From Enterobacter mori LMG 25706 (GTDB lineage: Bacteria; Pseudomonadota; Gammaproteobacteria; Enterobacterales; Enterobacteriaceae), in NCBI RefSeq assembly GCF_000211415.1, contig NZ_GL890776.1, positions 1 to 55,560 on the forward strand: a stretch of DNA of 55,560 nt, in the 5' to 3' direction. A model generated the notes under the pieces. That model made no database searches, was not told the origin of the DNA, and saw only the letters and a list, made by a program, of their open reading frames with translations. Both the position numbers and the translations under genes were made by a program. Positions 9,738 to 16,103 of this stretch are shown piece by piece. The first letter of the stretch is position 1; every line of letters begins with the position of its first letter.

Positions 9738-10493
9738 TTAGCCTTTCCCTTGATTAATTACTTTACTGAAAAGGGGAAGTATCGCTCTTCTGAATTTGTG
9801 CTTGATTTTAGTCTTAAAGGTTCTGCCTGCCATGAGCTCATTCCATATTTTCTTCTTTTTTATATGGATTTCGTGCGCATCCTGGGGAACATTAATCGTA
9901 GAGTTCTTGGCTTCATCAGAAAGATGCACAGGGTGAGGTACAACAGAATATACCTCAACCAATGACATATCTTCAAACAGCCCCCATTTATCAGACACAA
10001 TCCAGACAGGGTAAAGTCCTTTTAGTAACGATCTTGCGGCTTCACTGTTTATGATATAACTATGTGCCGTCGTGGCAAGTAAGGTTTTATGTAAAGAATA
10101 ATTGCCAGAAATAGCTTTTAATGGTTTTTTAAAATACTTGTTTGTGCGGCTTAGCAAGATAACCGAAGGACGCTCTGAAGGAACGGTGATGTTTTGGAGT
10201 ACCTTTTGAAAATCTTCGGTCAAAACAACGTCATCTTCCAGGATCAGAGCATTATTGATATTTTCATCAATTATTTTTTTGTAGATTTGCTGATGGCTTA
10301 GTGCACAGCCGATCTCACCGGGAAGAAAAGCGTAATTTACTTGAGCGGTGACACTTTGCCTCTCTTTCTCTGACAACTCTCTGCCATCTACGGCCTCTAC
10401 AAACTCAGCAGAAAGCCCCAGAGCAACAAGCTGGGCCTCAATTTTCTGCCTTCTTTCTACGGACTGTTTAAGATTTACAATAAAAATCTTCAT
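9738..10493 (-). CDS. Family 25 glycosyltransferase (LPS/glycan type)
   Basis: The start at MKIFIVNLKQSVERR gives 251 residues and matches GT25 proteins such as Lex2B/LgtB-type LPS galactosyltransferases; the frame extends 26 codons upstream without homology. Motifs seen are the N-terminal IVNL...RR, GEIGCALSHQQIYKK at 59-73 and LEDDVVL with the metal-binding acidic cluster at 86-88. The C-terminus is very basic, suggesting membrane association. It is AT-rich compared with neighbours and has no E. coli equivalent beside icd, so horizontal acquisition is likely. The acceptor sugar cannot be inferred. Confidence 0.85.
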   Translation of the reverse strand: MKIFIVNLKQSVERRQKIEAQLVALGLSAEFVEAVDGRELSEKERQSVTAQVNYAFLPGEIGCALSHQQIYKKIIDENINNALILEDDVVLTEDFQKVLQNITVPSERPSVILLSRTNKYFKKPLKAISGNYSLHKTLLATTAHSYIINSEAARSLLKGLYPVWIVSDKWGLFEDMSLVEVYSVVPHPVHLSDEAKNSTINVPQDAHEIHIKKKKIWNELMAGRTFKTKIKHKFRRAILPLFSKVINQGKG

Positions 10494-10560
10494 AAAAAAC
10501 CTATTATTAAAAGCCTTATTGTGGTCACGAGTCGAACTCTGTAGCTGAGCAGCAAAAAAG

Positions 10561-10743
10561 ATGCATGGCATGAATATGTCTGTCTATCAAGCTCAACCCG
10601 TAACTACATCCCACTGCGGTATTATGCTTGTCGCTGTTACTGCTGCAATAGCTATCTTCATTCTTAAGCGAGAAATGTATCTGTGGATGGCTAAAACGGG
10701 TCGAAAGGGCTTTAATCGCCTGTTGAAGCAATCAATCAACTAA
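10561..10743 (+). CDS. Possible small membrane protein, unrecognised
   Basis: The frame of 60 codons has one hydrophobic stretch (GIMLVAVTAAIAIFIL) followed by a basic tail (RKGFNRLLKQS), the texture of a small membrane protein. There is no convincing ribosome binding site before any of the three in-frame ATGs, and I know no homologue. It may be a chance frame between the glycosyltransferase and ymjA. Confidence 0.25.
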   Translation: MHGMNMSVYQAQPVTTSHCGIMLVAVTAAIAIFILKREMYLWMAKTGRKGFNRLLKQSIN

Positions 10744-10827
10744 CTGAGCCTTCCCTGGGCTTTTGTCGAAGAGCGTCGTCAGATATAATCGTGATATTGC
10801 CCTTTAATTGTCAGGCGTGAGACAGGT

Positions 10828-11073
10828 ATGAACAACGATATCCCACTTAAATTTCATGACATCGTGGATGAGTACTCGACGGAAGCCGCTGAAATGGTGA
10901 GCGAAGCGGAGCGAGATCAGCTGGCACACTATTTCCAATTGTTGATCACCCGCTTGACGAATAATGAAGAGATCAGCGAGGAAGCCCAGCAAGAGATGGC
11001 CAGCACAGCAGGGATCCGCACGATGCGTGTTGATGACGTTGCGAATTTCCTGAATCAGTGGGGCAACGAGTAA
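10828..11073 (+). CDS. ymjA: DUF2543 family protein YmjA
   Basis: This 81-residue acidic protein matches my memory of E. coli YmjA ([20 protein letters not shown] at its start, FLNQWGNE at its end). It is predicted soluble and helical; the function is unknown. AGGTATG precedes the ATG closely. In E. coli ymjA is far from icd, so its place here belongs to a rearranged junction. Confidence 0.8.
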   Translation: MNNDIPLKFHDIVDEYSTEAAEMVSEAERDQLAHYFQLLITRLTNNEEISEEAQQEMASTAGIRTMRVDDVANFLNQWGNE

Positions 11074-11386
11074 CACGTTGATGGCATAGGGCGTCGGGTC
11101 AACGTGTAGACATCCCAGCTCACCGCCCTTCAGTAATTTGAGTTATACTCTATCCGATTGAGTGAATCAGGATAACGTTTGGCAATAAGCTATATTTTGT
11201 TTCACTTTCTTCCCCTTCAAAAACGTGCTCGCAGAAATCAGGTTGAGACAAATTACGCAACCAACCAATACTGGTGGTTTCATTTGCATGGCTTAAGTAC
11301 AATTTATTTTCCTCTTATACTGACCTTTGCTACAGTGACAAGAGTTGTCAGCCAGGGATATCAGGCGTGATAAGGTGGATTAGCTC
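11074..11386 (+). promoter_or_regulatory. Upstream region of the Cache-GGDEF gene
   Basis: A possible -10 hexamer (TATACT at about 11143) lies upstream. A 63-codon frame starting with TTG at 11179 is probably chance and is not called. Nothing else is recognised in these 313 bp. Confidence 0.3.
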
Positions 11387-12859
11387 GTGCATGTGAAAAA
11401 CGCGTTTAACACAACAACCATTACCGTCATCATCGTCTCACTGATTATTTCGCTGTCGCTTGTCGTTCAGATCGCCACGTCCAGACAGCAATCAATTCAA
11501 CAAATTAATACCAGCGTTGCCAACCTGAGCCATACCCTTGATGTGTACACTGAGGGGATTATGCGCCAAAGTGAAATGTTGATTACCACTGTCTCTGACA
11601 TGATTGAAATTTATGGCATGACACCGCAGCAGGCTGTGAATATTCAGCGGATAATAACAAATCAGGATGATTTACTTTCTCAGATAAATAATGTCGTCGT
11701 CTACGATGCGAAAGGGGATATCTTCACGGCATTGCACGAGGGGTTTTCCGGTTCCCGTAAAGGGGCAGACAGGCCATTTTTCGTCTATCACAAAGAAAAT
11801 AAAAATTCGCAGATTTTTATTGGTCAACCTGTGGTGAGCAGAACAAACGGTAAATGGGTGATTACCATCAGTCGACGCCTGGAAACGCACTCGGGGGCCT
11901 TTAACGGGGTTGTCGTGGTTACGCTGGGTATCGAAAACTTTCTTGCGCTATATGGACAAATTAACATTGGTCATTCTGGGGTTATCGGTTTAACGACGCA
12001 AACAGGTGTATTACTGGTTCGGCACCCTTTTAAAAATAACTATATTGGCGCGATTGTTTCTGACTCACCCCTCTTTAAAGAGTATCTCAAGGTACAGAAC
12101 GCCGGGATAGCCAGTTCCGTCTCGCGGTTTGATAAAATTGAACGCATCTACGCGTTTGAGAAAAATAAACGCTATGGTTTGGTGACGACCGTGGCGGTCA
12201 GCAAGGAGGAGGCGCTGTCTCCCTGGCGCAAGCAGGCCATTCAGCTCGCCGTCGTTATTCTTATTTTAACCGCCGTGCTCATCGTGGCTTCCTACTTTTT
12301 GTATGTAGACTTATCCAGAAAAAACCGGGTTAACAAAGAGCTTCAGATCATTGCCTCTGAAGATGCATTGACCGGGCTTTTCAATCGCCGCGCATTTGAT
12401 GAAAAGATCCTGTCTGAAATTGCGCGCTGTGCGGCTGACAATTCCCCGATTTCGGTGCTGATCGTGGATGCGGATTTCTTCAAAAAATATAATGACAACT
12501 ACGGGCACCCGGAAGGGGATCGCTGTCTTAGCCTTCTGGGAGAGTGTCTCAGGAAAAGCCTTACCCGGAACAACCAAATTGTGGCGAGATACGGCGGTGA
12601 GGAATTTGCGCTCATCTTGCCTGACACCGATATCGAGGAGGCGTGTCGCCTTGGCAAATCGATTATTCGCAATGTCTGCTCCCTGAATATTGAACACGAT
12701 TTCAGCCCCTTTGGGCGGGTAACGGTAAGCGTAGGAGTCTCAACCGCGCGTGCCGTGGAGATTGCAGGTAGCCAGCAGAACATTATTATTGCTGCCGATC
12801 GCGCGCTCTATCAGGCAAAACGGGCCGGACGAAACCAGCACGCCTTTATTGCGGTATGA
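11387..12859 (+). CDS. Membrane diguanylate cyclase with periplasmic Cache sensor
   Basis: This 490-residue protein would make c-di-GMP from two GTP. A transmembrane helix at about 11-30, a periplasmic double-Cache-like region (about 31-280) and a second helix (about 283-306) precede a GGDEF domain from DALTGLFNRRAF. The active site is intact as RYGGEEF, with GGEEF at 403-407. The allosteric I-site position reads RNNQ rather than RxxD, so product inhibition is probably lost. The start is GTG at 11387 after AAGGTGG. The ligand sensed is unknown. No E. coli counterpart occurs at this position. Confidence 0.9.
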   Translation: MHVKNAFNTTTITVIIVSLIISLSLVVQIATSRQQSIQQINTSVANLSHTLDVYTEGIMRQSEMLITTVSDMIEIYGMTPQQAVNIQRIITNQDDLLSQINNVVVYDAKGDIFTALHEGFSGSRKGADRPFFVYHKENKNSQIFIGQPVVSRTNGKWVITISRRLETHSGAFNGVVVVTLGIENFLALYGQINIGHSGVIGLTTQTGVLLVRHPFKNNYIGAIVSDSPLFKEYLKVQNAGIASSVSRFDKIERIYAFEKNKRYGLVTTVAVSKEEALSPWRKQAIQLAVVILILTAVLIVASYFLYVDLSRKNRVNKELQIIASEDALTGLFNRRAFDEKILSEIARCAADNSPISVLIVDADFFKKYNDNYGHPEGDRCLSLLGECLRKSLTRNNQIVARYGGEEFALILPDTDIEEACRLGKSIIRNVCSLNIEHDFSPFGRVTVSVGVSTARAVEIAGSQQNIIIAADRALYQAKRAGRNQHAFIAV

Positions 12860-12877
12860 CGTGTCTGTCTTGCAGGC

Positions 12878-12959
12878 AAAAAAAGCCCACTCAAGAGTGA
12901 GCAAGAAATACTGGAAGCAATGTGAGCAATGTCGTACTGAATACCTGAGTGTTTCACTC
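12878..12959 (-). ncRNA. ryhB: RyhB-family iron-stress small RNA (RyhB-2-like)
   Basis: The minus strand contains ACGACATTGCTCACATTG then CTTCCAGTATT (12935 to 12907). This is the conserved target-pairing core of RyhB, the Hfq-dependent sRNA that represses mRNAs of iron-using proteins when iron is scarce. A terminator stem of GCTCACTC and GAGTGGGC (12902 to 12885) ends in seven T, and the predicted 5' end folds as GAGTG-AAA-CACTC. A palindromic Fur box lies just upstream. The position next to yeaQ matches where I recall the second Salmonella copy (RyhB-2). Both ends are predicted, not mapped. It converges with the preceding cyclase gene. Confidence 0.9.
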
Positions 12960-12971
12960 AACTATTCAGTA

Positions 12972-12994
12972 TTGAGAAAGATAATCTTTCTCAA
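12972..12994 (-). promoter_or_regulatory. Fur box and promoter of the RyhB-like sRNA
   Basis: Arms TTGAGAAAGAT and ATCTTTCTCAA flank a central A, a perfect 23 bp palindrome. Aligned to the 19 bp Fur consensus GATAATGATAATCATTATC it matches 15 of 19. It overlaps a possible -35 (TTGAGA) 17 bp before a weak -10, so Fur-Fe would block transcription. Confidence 0.85.
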
Positions 12995-13064
12995 CAAAAG
13001 ATGCAACCCCACACTTCATGTGGAACGGCATTTTTTATAGCTCAGATTTTACTCAATCAAACCC

Positions 13065-13080
13065 TGTGATGCTTATCACA
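13065..13080. promoter_or_regulatory. CRP site upstream of yeaQ
   Basis: TGTGA-TGCTTA-TCACA matches both CRP half-sites perfectly and is centred about 86 bp before the yeaQ start, a usual activating distance. It might also serve the divergent sRNA. Confidence 0.65.
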
Positions 13081-13158
13081 AATTTCCTTTCTTAAATCCT
13101 GTGCCATCCTTTTCTGTGTCGTTGATTTAATGACAAAAACCATACAGAGAGGAAAGCT

Positions 13159-13407
13159 ATGGGAATTTTATCCTGGATTATCTTTGGGCTGATTGCGGGG
13201 ATCCTGGCGAAGTGGATTATGCCGGGCAAAGATGGTGGTGGGTTCTTCGTAACCGTCATACTGGGGATCGTGGGTGCAGTCGTTGGCGGCTGGATCAGTA
13301 CCCTGTTCGGGTTTGGCAAAGTAGATGGCTTCAATTTTGGCAGCTTTGCCGTCGCGGTAATTGGCGCCCTGGTGGTTCTGTTTATCTACAGAAAAATCAA
13401 AAGCTAA
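13159..13407 (+). CDS. yeaQ: GlsB/YeaQ/YmgE family stress membrane protein
   Basis: An 82-residue, glycine-rich integral membrane protein with about three transmembrane helices. It is almost identical to E. coli YeaQ (GILSWIIFGLIAGILAKWI near the N-terminus, FIYRKIKS at the end). Members resemble transglycosylase-associated proteins and are induced by stress; the molecular function is not settled. GAGAGGAAAG gives a strong ribosome site. It converges with yoaJ across a bidirectional terminator. Confidence 0.95.
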   Translation: MGILSWIIFGLIAGILAKWIMPGKDGGGFFVTVILGIVGAVVGGWISTLFGFGKVDGFNFGSFAVAVIGALVVLFIYRKIKS

Positions 13408-13422
13408 ATCTGTTATTTGCTG

Positions 13423-13450
13423 AAAAAGGCTGCCAGATGGCGGCCTTTTT
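13423..13450. terminator. Bidirectional terminator between yeaQ and yoaJ
   Basis: AAAAAGGC-T-GCC and GGC-G-GCCTTTTT pair with one mismatch around an AGAT loop, giving T-runs on both strands. Confidence 0.8.
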
Positions 13451-13461
13451 ACATTGGAGGT

Positions 13462-13536
13462 TTACCACCAGCCGAACTGTGAACCTGCGACAGCCACGAT
13501 TGCCACGATCAACATAATGATGGTTGTTTTTCTCAT
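13462..13536 (-). CDS. yoaJ: Tiny membrane protein YoaJ
   Basis: A 24-residue single-span protein (MRKTTIIMLIVAIVAVAGSQ then FGWW) that matches E. coli YoaJ (remembered as MKKTTIIMMGVAIIVVLGTE then LGWW). YoaJ is a proven expressed small inner-membrane protein of unknown role. Its ATG directly follows the yoaK stop (TAAATG), so translation is coupled. It was found by reading; it is too short for routine gene calling. Confidence 0.9.
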   Translation of the reverse strand: MRKTTIIMLIVAIVAVAGSQFGWW

Positions 13537-13635
13537 TTATGCCCCCGGCGCAGCGTAACCGCCAATGAAAAACCAGGCTAAAAAAATCACCGCCGTTATA
13601 AAAATAACAACCGGGAAGAGGATCCCTATTCGCAT
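13537..13635 (-). CDS. yoaK: Tiny membrane protein YoaK
   Basis: A 32-residue protein (MRIGILFPVVIFITAVIFLA then WFFIGGYAAPGA) that differs from my memory of E. coli YoaK at about two positions. It is a single hydrophobic span; E. coli YoaK is an expressed inner-membrane small protein of unknown function. It lies 45 bp downstream of dgcP on the same strand and is coupled to yoaJ, so dgcP-yoaK-yoaJ may be one transcript. The conservation of such short sequences argues for selection. Confidence 0.92.
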   Translation of the reverse strand: MRIGILFPVVIFITAVIFLAWFFIGGYAAPGA

Positions 13636-13680
13636 GCCATCACCTTTATCGTTTTACGTAACGCCGTAGAGTGTACGGCG

Positions 13681-14709
13681 TTAATCCATCGTGAGAAAGC
13701 GTGTTTTGCTTTTTCCTTTTTTGTCTTGATACATCGCCATATCTGCCGCCTGTAACGCGCTGTCCGCATCGGTGCTGGTGGGATCGACTTCGACGATACC
13801 CAGACTCGCACCCGGATACACAATATGAACCTGACCGAACCAGTATTCACCCGCAATGCGGGCGCTAAGTCGGGTTTTCAGCAGATTAATTTGCGTCCTT
13901 TCGGCTTCCTCTGTGCTTTGACTCAGACAGGCTACCAGAAACTCATCGCCGCCTAATCTTCCGACGATCTCGTCCTCGGTCTGTTCGTCAGTGAGTCGTT
14001 TGCCCACTTCGATCAGGAATCGATCGCCCGTCTCATGCCCGAAGCGATCGTTAATCAGTTTGAAATCATCCAGATCGATAAACGCAATAATGGCGTTGCG
14101 TTTAAGGTGTTTAGCTAAGGAAAACAGGGTGGTGAGATTCTCGAAAATCGCCCGACGGTTGGGCAACCCCGTGAGGGCATCGGTATAAGAGTGGGCGATG
14201 AGTGCTGCATTGGCTTCGCGAAGCTGGGCCACCAGGGACTCTTTCTGAATGTACTGTGCAATTAAACCGGCAAACAGCTTCAGCACGTGTTCACCGCGCT
14301 CGCTAAGCTGCTTCTTCTCCGTGCTGGTCGCGCACAGGGTCCCGTAAATCGAACCATCAGCCAGGTGAATAGGGATACTCATGTAGGTTGTAATCCCAAG
14401 CGCTTTTGCGGCTTCGCAATCAGGCCAGCGACCCGGCACGTCGTTGCTGAACAGAGTATCGCTATCTATCGCACGCTTGCACAGGGTATCCCCCCACGGA
14501 ACGCTCAGCCCTTCAGGGATCTGCATCTGCTTACTGTTGCGGGCATAAAGAATGTGCTGCAACCGTGCGTTGATATCCACCTTTGTCAGGTAGGTGGATT
14601 CCATTTCGGTCACAATTTCCAGCATCTCCAGCAGCTGGCGTACAAGACTTTCTAAGGATTGCTCGGTGGCGAGTGTTTCAGAAACACGGGCAAGGATGAT
14701 ATCCGACAT
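13681..14709 (-). CDS. dgcP: GAF-GGDEF diguanylate cyclase DgcP
   Basis: This cytoplasmic cyclase makes c-di-GMP. A GAF domain (about 18-165) precedes a GGDEF domain starting at SYTDALTGLPNRRAIF; the GGDEF motif is at 253-257. The start at MSDIILARVSETLATEQSLE gives 342 residues and matches E. coli DgcP/YeaP (341); the frame is open 27 codons upstream but without homology. The I-site position reads TEDE, not RxxD, so feedback inhibition is unlikely. E. coli DgcP acts at the cell pole in antibiotic tolerance and biofilm formation. The leader (14710-15000) holds two small frames and a terminator. Confidence 0.94.
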   Translation of the reverse strand: MSDIILARVSETLATEQSLESLVRQLLEMLEIVTEMESTYLTKVDINARLQHILYARNSKQMQIPEGLSVPWGDTLCKRAIDSDTLFSNDVPGRWPDCEAAKALGITTYMSIPIHLADGSIYGTLCATSTEKKQLSERGEHVLKLFAGLIAQYIQKESLVAQLREANAALIAHSYTDALTGLPNRRAIFENLTTLFSLAKHLKRNAIIAFIDLDDFKLINDRFGHETGDRFLIEVGKRLTDEQTEDEIVGRLGGDEFLVACLSQSTEEAERTQINLLKTRLSARIAGEYWFGQVHIVYPGASLGIVEVDPTSTDADSALQAADMAMYQDKKGKSKTRFLTMD

Positions 14710-14825
14710 GACGTGGGTTGACTCCCATACAGAAGACGTCTGCAACTGCATGTTATGCTGAAATTTTCCAATTTCGACATAGTAAAACATGAATATAACA
14801 AATTTTATACATTCTCCGGGGCGAT

Positions 14826-14956
14826 TCAGGAGACAAAAAGGCCCCGGTACAGAGACCGGGGCAAAGACATCTTGATTACGGAATGATGTTCTCTGGTCAT
14901 ATCGAGAACACGCTGCACTGTAAGGGGCAAAAGTGCAGTAACGATGGAGAAATCAT
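14826..14956 (-). promoter_or_regulatory. Structured leader upstream of dgcP with two overlapping small ORFs
   Basis: Reading leftward, a 19-codon frame (14956-14897, MISPSLLHFCPLQCSVFSI) ends in TGA that overlaps the ATG of a 24-codon frame (14900-14826, MTREHHSVIKMSLP...). The second frame runs through the terminator hairpin. An upstream hairpin has arms CTGCACT and AGTGCAG (14938-14913). Neither frame has a strong ribosome site. It may be a dgcP attenuator, a separate sRNA, or chance frames over an sRNA. Confidence 0.4.
14836..14862 (-). terminator. Intrinsic terminator inside the dgcP upstream region
   Basis: On the minus strand GCCCCGGT and ACCGGGGC form a perfect 8 bp stem with a 6-base loop, then CCTTTTTG. 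It points toward dgcP and lies about 130 bp before its start, so it ends either an sRNA or a dgcP leader transcript. Confidence 0.75.
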
Positions 14957-15005
14957 GGAGAAAACCCGCCTGACCCGTTACCCTGACGTTTTCAGGACGC
15001 TTTAA
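14955..15005 (+). CDS. Possible 16-residue leader peptide of yoaF
   Basis: MEKTRLTRYPDVFRTL follows GGAG at proper spacing, and its stop overlaps the AAGGA ribosome site of yoaF, a layout that could couple translation. I know no homologue. The DNA is antisense to the dgcP leader. Confidence 0.3.
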   Translation: MEKTRLTRYPDVFRTL

Positions 15006-15013
15006 GGATCGCG

Positions 15014-15271
15014 ATGATGAAATATCTGTTACTGGCACTGGCGTTACCGCTCGCAGCATGCACAACAAAAGCTACTCAACCTGACGCCCCTATGCCGCCG
15101 CATGCGGTAGGGATGGCGAACCCGGCCTCCGTGTTCTGCCTGGAGAAAGGTGGCGAACAGATCCCGGTGCAAAGTCCGCAGGGTGTGCGTACCGAGTGCA
15201 AACTGCCTGGCGGTGAAGTGATTGATGAGTGGGATCTCTATCGTCGGGATCATCCGCAACCTGCCAGGTGA
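15014..15271 (+). CDS. yoaF: DUF333 lipoprotein YoaF
   Basis: An 85-residue precursor with a lipoprotein signal (LALALPLAAC, lipobox cysteine at 16) and a DUF333 domain: GMANPASVFCLEKGGEQIPV, then CKLPGGEVIDEWDLYRRDHP. It matches E. coli YoaF closely over the domain. The mature protein is predicted to be anchored in an envelope membrane; the function is unknown. Two adjacent ATG codons (15014, 15017) are possible starts. It is divergent from dgcP, as in E. coli. Confidence 0.93.
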   Translation: MMKYLLLALALPLAACTTKATQPDAPMPPHAVGMANPASVFCLEKGGEQIPVQSPQGVRTECKLPGGEVIDEWDLYRRDHPQPAR

Positions 15272-15351
15272 CAGCGGGATACTGTCTGCGATACACTTCT
15301 CTTTAGGATTATTCTTAGCCAGTTTCTGGCGATATTGACCGCGAGAGAAGT

Positions 15352-15657
15352 ATGTTTCAGTTAAAGCCGGGTAGCCTGGCGATAATCATTGGCGCGCGTA
15401 CGCCAGCTGGCCGCCGCAACGTTGGAAAATCAGTGGAGCTGTTTGGTCTTTGCCAGCCAGGTCAGCGTTTTGTTAATCCAGTAAACGGCGTGATGACGCA
15501 GCTGCCTGCAACGGCGGACCGTGCGCTGTGGCTGGTGACGGGAGATGTCTATGCGTTTGATAATCAGCATGGCTTTGCGTTTGTCCGCCCGGAACATCTG
15601 CTGCCGCTGACGCCGGACGAAACATCGCAGACCTGTGATGAACTGCCGATCGGTTGA
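15352..15657 (+). CDS. Unknown protein, possible SH3-like fold
   Basis: A 101-residue protein not recognised by name. It begins LKPGSLAIIIGARTPAGRRN with several short strands and glycines, reminiscent of small SH3/KOW-like barrels seen in phage-derived hypothetical proteins; that resemblance is only visual. It has no signal peptide. AGAGAAGT precedes the ATG. It occupies the space between yoaF and yeaO, neighbours in E. coli, so it is an insertion or a local gain. It abuts yeaO with no gap (15657/15658, convergent). Confidence 0.6.
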   Translation: MFQLKPGSLAIIIGARTPAGRRNVGKSVELFGLCQPGQRFVNPVNGVMTQLPATADRALWLVTGDVYAFDNQHGFAFVRPEHLLPLTPDETSQTCDELPIG

Positions 15658-16002
15658 TTACAGATGGCGCAGCCAGTCAGCCAAAACCAGGGCATGATTT
15701 TGCGCCTCGTCTTTAGCGCCATAGAGCAGGGTTAAGGTCTGCCTGTTTGCCAGAGCTGCCAGGCGCTGGCCTTCGTCCTTATGCTGAGCCAGTTCTTCCC
15801 GATACGCCTTACTGAAGGCGGTGAAATCAATCGTTTCGCTATGAAATGCTTTGCGCAATTCATTTGAAGGCGCGAGCGTTTTACACCATTCATCATACGC
15901 GAGGTCTGTTTTTTTCACCCCGCGTGGCCACAACCTGTCCACCAGAACCCGATAACCGTCGTCCTGACTGGCCCGATCGTACAGGCGCTTGCACTGAATC
16001 AT
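15658..16002 (-). CDS. yeaO: DUF488 family protein YeaO
   Basis: A 114-residue cytoplasmic protein matching E. coli YeaO (VLVDRLWPRGVKKTDLAYDEW, and NHALVLADWLRHL at the end). The family motif RLWPRG is intact. No biochemical role is established. The start at MIQCKRLYD is the only good candidate. It is convergent with the preceding unknown gene and divergent from the amidotransferase-like gene. Confidence 0.93.
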   Translation of the reverse strand: MIQCKRLYDRASQDDGYRVLVDRLWPRGVKKTDLAYDEWCKTLAPSNELRKAFHSETIDFTAFSKAYREELAQHKDEGQRLAALANRQTLTLLYGAKDEAQNHALVLADWLRHL

Positions 16003-16103
16003 ATTTCATCCCTCCCAATTTAAGGTATTGTGATAATTGCAGAAGATCGGTAGTCTGAGGTTCCTTATGTTATCTGATAATTCTTTGGCATAAGGACTCC
16101 CTC

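Noticed and set aside
9601..9740. Prophage attachment at the icd 3' end
   Set aside because: icd is intact and directly followed by its terminator, with no duplicated icd end or integrase nearby.
11179..11370. 63-codon frame before the Cache-GGDEF gene
   Set aside because: TTG start, no recognisable domain, and probably promoter DNA.
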